Below, one piece after another: positions 56,301 through 64,000 of a DNA stretch of 64,000 bases (positions within the stretch are counted from its first letter, which is position 1; every line of letters begins with the position of its first letter). Both the position numbers and the translations under genes were made by a program. The stretch comes from Hordeum vulgare subsp. vulgare (Eukaryota > Streptophyta > Magnoliopsida > Poales > Poaceae): NCBI RefSeq assembly GCF_904849725.1, contig NC_058519.1, positions 578,950,676 to 579,014,675 of the forward strand. The letters run 5' to 3'. The notes below the pieces were generated by a model. The model worked only from the letters and a program-made list of their open reading frames with translations, was not told where the DNA came from and did no database searches.

Positions 56301-57044
56301 AAGATTCTAGCTAAGTATGATGTCAACCATAGGGTTGTATCTCCTTATCATCCTCAGTCTAGTGGTCAAGTGGAGTTGAGTAATAGGGAGATCAAGTTGA
56401 TCCTACAAAAGACCGTCAATAGATCTCGAAAGAACTGGTCTAGCAAACTTGACGATGCACTATGGGCTTATAGGACTGCTTATAAGAATCCCATGGGCAT
56501 GTCACCGTATAAAATGGTTTACGGTAAGGCCTGCCATTTACCTCTTGAGCTGGAACACAAAGCTTATTGGGCAATCAAAGAGCTCAACTTTGATTTCAAA
56601 CTTGCCGGTGAGAAGCGGTTGTTTGATATCATCTCGTTAGATGAATGGAGAGCCCAGGCATATGAGAATGCCAAGTTGTTCAAGGAAAAGGTTAAGAGAT
56701 GGCACGATAAACGAATACACAAACGAGAGTTCAACGTAGGTGATTATGTCTTGCTATACAATTCTCGTTTGAGATTCTTAGCAGGCAAGCTCCTCTCTAA
56801 ATGGGAAGGTCCCTATGTTGTCGAGGAAGTATATCGTTCCGGTTCCATCAAAATCAATAACACGGAAGGAAATTTTCCTAGAGTGGTAAATGGGCAAAGA
56901 ATCAAGCCTTACATCTCTGGTACTCCCATAAATGTTGAGACCAATATCATCAATGTCATAACTCCAGAGGAATACATAAGGGATGTTTATCAGCCTATTT
57001 CAGACCTTGAAAACGAAGATGTACTTGTTTCGGCAAGAAATTAG
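53350..57044 (+). pseudogene. pol: Element C pol: protease, RT, RNase H, integrase
   Basis: Mainly one frame. Protease: LCDMGASVSAIPRSLYDE (about 53490). RT: YRMVIDFRKLNKATRKDHYP, PFGTFAYRRMPFGLCNA and FMDD at 54804-54815. RNase H: CDASDYAVGVVLGQ and HYASKTL. Integrase: HH pair near 55890, CDEY where CxxC is usual (second Cys to Tyr), WGFDYMGPF, TNGGSHF where TDGGSHF is expected (Asn codon 56265-56267), QVELSNRE, and a C-terminal GKLLSKWEGPY. Stops at 54372, about 54590, 55401, about 55477 and 55710, plus a shift near 55850. The frame ends at the TAG at 57042. It is inactive as it stands. Confidence 0.9.
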
Positions 57045-57049
57045 ACTCC

Positions 57050-57337
57050 GATACTTTTCCAATAGGAAATTTCTTCCGTTTTGGAATTTTTGGAAAATTA
57101 GAAAAATAAAAAGCAGTCTGGAGAGCGAACGAGCCAGCCACAAGGGCCCACTCCGCCACCACCCCCCTGGTGGCGGTGGGCAAGCTTGTGGGCACCTTGT
57201 GTGCCTCCCGGACTCTGTTTTCTTGCGGAGGACTCCTTCTGGCTCAGAAAAAAATCAATATATAGTCGCCCGAAGGTTTTGATCTCCGTATCGCGCAGTT
57301 TTCCTCTGTTTTCGTTTCGAGCCTGTTTCTGCCGCAG
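57050..57337 (+). repeat. Internal LTR-like (U3/R) block in C, upstream of the 3' ORF
   Basis: The GC-rich core CCGCCACCACCCCCC..GGTGGCGGTGGGCAAGCTTGTGGGC is shared with C's LTR, including 25 identical bases (57169-57193 against 50991-51015). It is flanked by GCCA(G)CCA..GGG upstream and an AAAAAATCAA motif downstream, as in the LTR. TATATAG lies near 57259-57265. The block ends in a pyrimidine-rich stretch and GCCGCAG (AG at 57336-57337), 13 bases before the ORF's ATG. Confidence 0.72.
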
Positions 57338-57349
57338 ATTTAGGTCAAG

Positions 57350-57766
57350 ATGTCTTCTCACGATTCAGAGGGAGAGAGCTATGTGTCTGACTACCTTGCT
57401 AACCCCAAGGTCTTTGGGGACTTGGAACCATATGGCTGGACCACTGATGAGGAAGAGGACTATGAGCCCAAGGGGAAGGAACAAACGAGTTTCGATAAAG
57501 AGGAGGCTCCTCTACCTCAACCTGCAAACACCCATGCGGAGTTCAAGAAGTCAAGCCTCCTTGACCATAGGAAGAAGCCTAAGACCTTGTTTATCCCTTT
57601 ATGTTTCTTGCAGGAGAGTAAGCAGGAACTTTGCCATAGAGTGTTGAAACTTGAGGAGGAAAATGACGATCTAAGGGAGCAGAACTTTTTGCTCAAGTGG
57701 AAATTAGACAAGCTCAAGAGTGCTCCAACAACTCCACCACCATCACCGCCAAAGGAAGACAACTAA
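57350..57766 (+). CDS. Small acidic coiled-coil ORF of element C (3' ORF)
   Basis: 138 codons, intact from the ATG at 57350 to the TAA at 57764. The first half is acidic (GESYVSDYLAN, TTDEEEDYEPKG). The second half has a heptad-like coiled coil (CHRVLKLEEENDDLREQNFL, with Leu or Val at regular spacing), then a Pro/Thr-rich tail. No signal peptide or membrane helix. It occupies the place where B and D carry the ATHILA-type ORF but is not similar to it. It is the only undamaged frame in element C. The coiled coil suggests self-association; function unknown. Confidence 0.7.
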   Translation: MSSHDSEGESYVSDYLANPKVFGDLEPYGWTTDEEEDYEPKGKEQTSFDKEEAPLPQPANTHAEFKKSSLLDHRKKPKTLFIPLCFLQESKQELCHRVLKLEEENDDLREQNFLLKWKLDKLKSAPTTPPPSPPKEDN

Positions 57767-57799
57767 GCATTAGTATGGGCTATCCCCTTGGCTTCTGCC

Positions 57800-57813
57800 A
57801 AGCTTGGGGGAGT
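57800..57813 (+). promoter_or_regulatory. Internal copy of the polypurine tract in C
   Basis: AAGCTTGGGGGAGT, identical to the terminal tract at 59289-59302, 33 bases after the 3' ORF stop. Confidence 0.75.
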
Positions 57814-59288
57814 TGCCCTAGTATCGTATCACCTTTATATCTTTTGCTTTTACCTTTGTTTTATTTCTTTCCTTTTCAGTTTTTATTTCATCTTTTAGAG
57901 GAATAAGTCTTTAGTTTTTAGTTTGAGTCTTTTGCTTTTGTCTCTCCCCCGTTGTATTTGAGCTTACGAGCTATATAATAAAGAGTGTCTTAGTCAAGGG
58001 CTTTGCTTTGTGCCATGATCAAAAGTATGAAAAGAACGATAGCATGAAAGATCATGAGACGATCTTATGGAAAGTGATAACTTCACTTATGACATGTATG
58101 ATGATTGAAACTTGTTGAGAATAAATCAACATAGACATTAGTCATTGTTGCAATTAATAAGAAGTAATAAGGAAAGAGAGGTTCACATATAAATATATCA
58201 TCTTAGACACTTTCTACAATTGTGAGCACTCACCAAACTATTGCATGCTTACGAGTAGATGTTGGACAAGGAAGACAACATAATGAATTGTGTTTGCTTG
58301 GTTCCAAACAAAGTTATATGATTAGAGATCCCTTAGCATGTGACGATTGCTTCCACCTCATATTAGCCAAAACTCCCGCACCAAGTAGAGATAATACTTG
58401 TGCATCCATAAAGCTTCAACCCAGTTTTGCCATGAGAGTCCACCATACCTACCTATGGGTTGAATAAGATCCTTCAAGTAAGTTGTCATCGGTGCAAGCA
58501 GTAAAAATTGCTCTCTAATATGTATGATCTATTAGTGTGTGGAAAATAAGCTTTGTACGAACCTGTGATGAGGAATACATAAAAGCGACAGAATGCATAG
58601 TAAAGTTCTTTATCACGGGAGGCAATATAAAGTGACATTCCTCCGCACTAAGAGGACACGCATTCAAACCTCAAAAGCGCATGACAACCTCTGCTTCCCT
58701 CTGCGAAGGGCCTATCTTGTACCTTTACTTTTTACCCTTGTAAGAGTCATGGTGATCATCACCAATTCCCTTTTTGCCTTTGTCTTGGCTACCGTCACAT
58801 GTTTGGGAAAGATCTATATTCATATATCAACTTGGAGTTGAGTACTTACGCTTTATTGTTGTTGACTTTACCCTTGAGGTAAACTGTTGGGAGGCAAAAC
58901 TATAAGCCCCTATCTTCCTCTGTGTCCAGCTAAAACTTTGACAACATGAGTACAACGTGAGTTGTAACAATTGTGGAAAACAAAAGTGATGATTGAGTAT
59001 GTGGGTTTGCCTTACAAGCTCTTATTTGACTCTTCCTGGTGTTGTGATAAATTGCAATTGCTTCAATGATTATGAACTATTGTTGGTTACTTCTCGGTAA
59101 GGTTTTTGCTTCATGCTTTGCTTTGTGAAGGAATTGTTACTTTCCCATAAGAATCTTTATGATATATTGTTGTTCTATGTGTGATCATGATGCCCTCATG
59201 TCTGTATTATGTTTTATCGACACCTTCGTCCCTCAACATGTGGACATGTTTATGGAACTTGGTTTTCGCTTGAGGACAAGCGAGGTCT
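57814..59288 (+). other. Long non-coding 3' region of element C
   Basis: About 1.5 kb with no coding frame of note. It shares the 21-base block at 58693-58713 with B and D but is otherwise different from them. Confidence 0.75.
58693..58713 (+). promoter_or_regulatory. Conserved 21-base block in 3' region (copy in C)
   Basis: Identical to 9486-9506 in B and to the reverse of 61303-61323 in D, although C belongs to another family. Confidence 0.65.
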
Positions 59289-59302
59289 AAGCTTGGGGGA
59301 GT
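59289..59302 (+). promoter_or_regulatory. Polypurine tract of C
   Basis: AAGCTTGGGGGAGT directly before the 3' LTR at 59303. Confidence 0.87.
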
Positions 59303-60828
59303 TGATACATCCATTTTGCATCATGCTTTCATGTTGATATTTATTGCTTTTTGGGCTGTTTTATTACTTTTCGTACCATATTTATGCCTTTTCTCTCTTA
59401 TTTTGCAAGGTTTATTTGAAGAGGGAGAATTCAGGCAGCTGGAATTCTGGACTGGAAAAGGAGCAAATCCTAGTCCACTATTCTGCACATCTCCAAATGC
59501 CCTGAAAATTTACGTGGATTGTTTCTGGATTATATTAAAAATACTGGGCGAAAGAACTACCGGAGGGGGGCCACCAGGGCTCCACAAGCCCCCACTCCGC
59601 CACCACCCCCTAGTGGCGTGGGCAAGCTTGTGGGCTGCCTGAAGGCCCACTAGCCCCCCTCTTTTGCTATATGAAGCGTCCTGGTCTGGAAAAAATCAAG
59701 AGGGAGCTTTTTCGTGGTTTCGCCGCCGCCACGAGGCGGAACTTGAGCAGATCCAATCTAGAGCTCCGGCAGGACGATCCTGCCGGGGAAACTTCCCTCT
59801 CGGAGGGGGAAATCATCGGCATCGTCATCACCAACACTCCTCTCGTCGGAGGGGAGGCATCTTCATCAACATCTTCATCAGCACCATCTCCTCTCCAACC
59901 CCTAGTTCATCTCTTGTAACCAATCTTCGTCTCGCGATTCCGATTGGTACTTGTAAGGTTGCTAGTAGCGTTGATTAATCTTTGTAGTTGATGCTAGTTG
60001 GATTACTTGGTGGAAGAGTTTATGTTCAGATCCTTGATGCTATTCATTACACCTCTGGGCATGATTATGATTATGTCTTGTGAGTAGTTACTTTTGTTCC
60101 TGGGGACATGGGATAAGTCATGCTGATGATAGTCATGTGAATTTGATATTCGTTCGGTATTTTGACATGATGTATGTTGTTTTTCCTCTAGTGGTGTTAT
60201 GTGAACGTCGACTACATAACACTTCACCATATTTGGGCCTAGAGGAAGGCATTGGGAAGTAGAAAGTAGATGATGGGTTGCTGGAGTGACAGAAGCTTAA
60301 ACCCCAGTCTATGCGTTGCTTCGTCACGGGCTGATTTGGATCCACTAGTTTAATGCTATGGTTAGACTTTGTCTTAATTCTTCATTTGTAGTTGCGGATG
60401 CTTGCGAGAGAGGTTAATCATAAGTGGGGTTCTTTTCCAAGTAAGGGAAGTACCCAAGCGCCTGTCCACCCACATATCAAACTATCAAAGTAACGAACGC
60501 GAATCATATGAACATGATGAAACTAGCATGACAGAAATTCCCGTGTGTCCTCGGGAGCGTTTTTCCTCCTATAAGACGTTGTTCAGGCTTGTCCCTTGCT
60601 ACAAAAGGGATTGGGCCACTTGCTGCACCGTTTCTACTACTTGTTACTTGTTACTCTTTGCTTGCTACGTTTGACCTCGCTACATAATCACTTCTTGCCG
60701 CTACTTTCAGTGCTTGCAGTTATTACCTTGCTGAAATCCGCTTATCAGAGCCTTCTGCTCCTCATTGGGTTCGACACTCTTACTTATCGAAAGGACTACG
60801 ATTGATCCCCTATACTGGTGGGTCATCA
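59303..60828 (+). repeat. 3' LTR of element C
   Basis: TGATACATCC to GTGGGTCATCA, 1526 bp, matching 50682-52207 and followed by CCTTG. Confidence 0.95.
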
Positions 60829-60833
60829 CCTTG

Positions 60834-62655
60834 CTTGTCCTCAAGCAATTCAGTTGATAAACTGAAAGAGACAAAAGAAAAACTTTGACAAACTCTGTTT
60901 GATCTTGTTGTTGCAACTATGTCTAACTCATATCCAGAGTTTCAGCAAGATCACAAGCAAACCACATAAGCAAATGACATCTAGGTCTCACGGTAAACTC
61001 ATATCAATGGCATAATCAACTAGCGAGCAAATAATAATAAGTCTCAACGTCAACACTTCAATCAACACAACATGAAGAATTACGAATAGATGGTATCTCG
61101 CTAGCTCTTCTGAGACCGCAAAACATAAATGCAGAGCACCTTCAAAGAACCAAGGGCTGACTAAACATTGTAATTCATGGCAAAGAAGAGCCAGTCACAG
61201 TCATACTCAGCACAGTTAAAAGCAAAGCATAAAAATGACAGAGGTGCTCTCTAATTGGTGCTTTTATAAGAGGAGGATGACTCAACGGGAACACAAATAG
61301 ACAGGCCCTTCGCAGAGGGAAGCATGGATTTGCAGAGGTGCCAGAGCTCAACATCTTCCACGCTACACATGCTATAGGCGGTTCCCAAATAGAAAAGTAA
61401 ATTTTTGACTCCCCACCACCAATCAATCACACTCCACGGCTAGCCGAATCCTCGGGTACCGTCCATACCAACATCAATCCAGGGGGAGTTTTGTTTGTAA
61501 TTATCTTTTCGATTTGAGCATGGAACTGGGAATTCCAATTACCGGCCCCTTTCTCGTGAATGATAGTGAATAAACAGATATCGAGGATAACACGCCTAGC
61601 ATGGAAGAAACTGATAGCCCCCTGTCACCACATGAGCGGTTCGGGCATGCAAAACAGATTATTTCTTGAAGGTTTAGAGAGTGGCACATGCAAATTTACT
61701 TGGAACGGCAGGTAGATACCGCACATAGGTAGGTATGGTGGACTCATGTGGAACAACTTTGGGTTTATGGAAGTGGATGCACAAGCATTATTCCCGCTTA
61801 GTACAAGTGAAGGCTAGCAAAAGACTGGGAAGCGACCAACTAGAGAGCGACAACAGTCATCAAAATGCATTGAGATTAACCAACATTGAGTGCAAGCATG
61901 AGTAGGACATAAATCACCATGAACATGAATATCATAGAGGCTATGTTAATTTTGTTTCAACTACATGCGTGAACATGCGCCAAGTCAAGCCACTTGAAAC
62001 ATTCAAAGGAGGATACCATCCTATCACACTACATCATAGTCATCTCAACATTCATGTGGGCAACCAAGACAAACCATTATAAACTCCTAGCTAATTAAGC
62101 ATGGCATCAGCAACTATGATCTCTAAGTTGTCATTGCAAACATGTTTCTCTCACAACAAAGCTGAACTAGGAACAGTGAGCTAGTCATATTTACAAAAAC
62201 AAAATAGATCGAGTTCATACCAGCTTTTCCAGGCTCAGTCACTTCATCATATATCGTCATTATTGCCTTTCTCTTGCACGATCTAACGATGTGAACAATA
62301 ATAAGAGTGCTCGTACATTGGACTAAAGCTGGAATCTGCAGGCAAACACAAAGGAGAAGACAAAGTAATATGACTCTTGATAGCTAAACAGGTATGCATG
62401 CGAGATCCACTAAATATTGTAAACATGGTCTTCTACCTTGACCCAAAGAAAAAGAAAACTATCTACATGGGAAAGCTCTCAACAAGCAAAAGAAGAAAAA
62501 TAAAATCTTTTTGGGTTTTCTCAAACTAGACAGACACACGAAAAGAAAACGAGAAAAAGAAAATAAACTAGCATGGATGATACAGTGGCAAAGTGTGAAC
62601 ACCGACGAACAAAGTGAACGCATAAGCAAGAATGTATAGTCGGTGAGAAACACAT
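60834..62655 (-). other. Long non-coding 3' region of element D
   Basis: Reverse of B's 8091-9955 region. It includes the conserved 21-base block at 61303-61323. No coding frame of note. Confidence 0.8.
61303..61323 (-). promoter_or_regulatory. Conserved 21-base block in 3' region (copy in D)
   Basis: Exact reverse complement of the blocks in B (9486-9506) and C (58693-58713). Confidence 0.65.
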
Positions 62656-62669
62656 ACTCCCCCAAGCTT
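62656..62669 (-). promoter_or_regulatory. Internal copy of the polypurine tract in D
   Basis: Minus-strand AAGCTTGGGGGAGT, same as D's terminal tract at 50659-50672 and placed 21 bases after the position of the ORF stop in B. Confidence 0.75.
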
Positions 62670-62690
62670 AGGCTTTTGGCCTAAGTTGGT

Positions 62691-63760
62691 ATACTCCCAA
62701 GGAGGGAAATAACAAGCTCCGGGGTACTCCAGAGTGGACTGAGGATGCCACTGTTGTGTGAGATCCTCTGGCTCCCACTGATAAACTGGCGTCTGGTACT
62801 CGACTAGTGGCTCGGGCACGGGCACCTGTGGTTGGGCTAAGCCCCAATATGCGTAGATGTCCGAGGGCATAATAATGTACCTGTCTGCATGAAGATTGAA
62901 CAAAGAGGGAGCAGGCAAAGTAATAGTCTCACGAGTACCTGACTAAATACCAAGTTATAAATCATCCTTCTATTTATATCTCTATCAAGAAAGTCATGGC
63001 GAACCATGCTATCGTAATCTAGATATCTCTCGAGAAGAAGAATATCTTCTTCCTCGTCCAGTCTAATAGGTATCTCAAAATGTCTGGCAAGACGAGTAGC
63101 GTAGATACCTCTATAGACAACGCCTTTAGAACGGTTCATGTTCAACTGTTGAGCTACTATAGCGCCCAAGCTATAAGTTTTATCGTTATAAAGGGCTTCG
63201 CGCAAGACCGCAAGATATGGGGAGCTAAGGGACCCAGCTTTCCCACGACCAATCAAACATTTTCCCACAAATAATGAGAAGTACCGAAGCACGGGAAAAT
63301 GAATGCTAGCATCTCTAGCACAAGACACTCCTCTCTCCTCTCCTACAACAATTGTATCGATGAAAGCCTCCAAGTCCCGTGGACGAGGTTCATGAATATC
63401 CCCAACATATGGTAATTTGCAAACATTGCAAAAATCCTGGAGTGACATACGCTGGGGGATATCATAAAGTTTGAACTCAACCATAGGAGGATTTTTCCTC
63501 GGATAAAAGTTAAAGCTTTGTACGAAGATATTAGTGAGGAGGAGGTATTGCGGACACTTATCTTCAACGAAGGCGGTAAGGCCTACATTCTCCACCAAGT
63601 GATAAAAGTCCTCATAAAGTCTGGCGGCGCGTAAGAACACATCGCTTGGCCATTCGCACGCTCGAACTTCTGCAACTCGAGGGACCAGATACTTGGGCTT
63701 CTTCTCACTTCCATCATCCTTGGGGTCACGGCTTGAAGAGCCTCTTAAGAACCTCCTCAT
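62691..63760 (-). pseudogene. ATHILA-type 3' ORF of element D
   Basis: From the ATG at 63760 on the minus strand. Shares with B's ORF the CEWPSDVF start region, IHFPVLRYFSLFVGKC and GIYATRLARHFEIPI. Open for about 270 codons, then a one-base shift near 62940. In B the ORF stops at TAG in the PWE-stop context; in D that codon is TAT (62691-62693), so the frame reads on through the internal PPT. A TTTCAG acceptor-like site lies 18 bases before the ATG. Function unknown. Confidence 0.78.
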
Positions 63761-64000
63761 CTTTTCCCTTTTCTATCTCTGAAAATTTCTGAAATTTTTA
63801 GTGGCTCTAAGGAAAAGTGAACAAGGCTCAACAAAACTCATAGCAACTACTCCCACAACTGCCTAGAGGCCATATTACGCATCAAAACTACTTGGGACCA
63901 GCTAAAATTAGCATGCAAAGCTCAAGAACAGGGTCACCAAGGTAGCAAAAATACGCGGAGTATAAGGCACTAGAGCAAAAACTAGTTGGACCAATGGAGG

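Larger units (their letters stand above)
50682..60828 (+). mobile_element. Element C: Athila-lineage gypsy with full gag-pol and a coiled-coil 3' ORF
   Basis: 10147 bp with two LTRs of 1526 bp each and a perfect CCTTG duplication (50677-50681 and 60829-60833). It has a tRNA-Asp primer site, gag, protease, RT, RNase H and integrase in one main frame, an LTR-like internal block, a small coiled-coil ORF, an internal PPT copy, a long 3' non-coding region and a terminal PPT. The LTRs differ at roughly one base in 20 by eye, so it is younger than A. It is the only element here with a complete, though decayed, gypsy pol of Athila type. Confidence 0.95.
49235..64000 (-). mobile_element. Element D: second copy of B's family (runs off right edge, split by C)
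   Basis: On the minus strand. Its 3' LTR is 49235-50658 and its PPT 50659-50672. After the inserted element C it continues with the 3' non-coding region (60834-62655), an internal PPT copy (62656-62669) and the ATHILA-type ORF. It runs off the window at the equivalent of B's position 6815. LTR and interior match B. The target duplication would be ATCAA (49230-49234), with its partner beyond the window. Confidence 0.92.

Overview
This window looks like intergenic nuclear DNA of a Triticeae grass (wheat, Aegilops, barley or rye type). Nearly all of it is transposable elements stacked inside one another, and I found no intact host gene. The Triticeae reading rests on an Angela/BARE-type copia LTR (starting TGTTGGGGAACG), Athila-lineage gypsy LTRs of the Sabrina/Fatima/WHAM type (starting TGATACGTCT or TGATACGTCC), and a large Tat-lineage gypsy element. 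Family names come from memory. Boundaries come from LTR ends and target-site duplications (TSDs) read directly in the sequence.

Left block (1-47960). The host layer is a Maximus-like copia element on the minus strand (called F, 32993-47960, continuing off the left edge). Four things sit in F: an Angela-type LTR (1-493 plus 32025-32992), an L1-type LINE (34501-39183, TSD AGCATCAATGAT), a second Angela-type solo LTR inside the integrase (41569-43117, TSD AGTGT), and a PIF/Harbinger-like DNA transposon carrying a passenger pseudogene (45908-47671, TSD TAA). The first Angela LTR is split by a 31.5-kb Tat-lineage gypsy element (A, 494-32024). A is itself split by element B (2067-11352, plus strand, TSD TGAGC), by element E (21100-29216, minus strand, TSD GGAGG) and by a Cassandra-like fragment carrying 5S rRNA-derived sequence (about 30143-30389).

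Right block (49235-64000). A minus-strand element D, of the same family as B and running off the right edge, is split by element C (50682-60828, plus strand, TSD CCTTG). Between F and D, 47961-49234 is unassigned DNA with small repeats and MITE-like debris.

How the parts work. C has gag, protease, RT, RNase H and integrase, all decayed. B and E keep only gag-protease and lack RT and integrase, so they look non-autonomous and probably depended on a partner such as C; all three use a tRNA-Asp-type primer site. B and D carry an extra ATHILA-type ORF, and C carries a small coiled-coil ORF, after the gag-pol position. In B and C this 3' ORF is preceded by a diverged copy of the element's own LTR promoter region; in B, C and D it is followed by an exact copy of the element's 14-nt polypurine tract (PPT). 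Element A carries a long antisense gene on the minus strand with four GT-AG introns, a TATA-like box and a leader; E and the Cassandra fragment have broken it. The internal promoter/PPT arrangement around the 3' ORFs and the spliced antisense gene are the most interesting features here.
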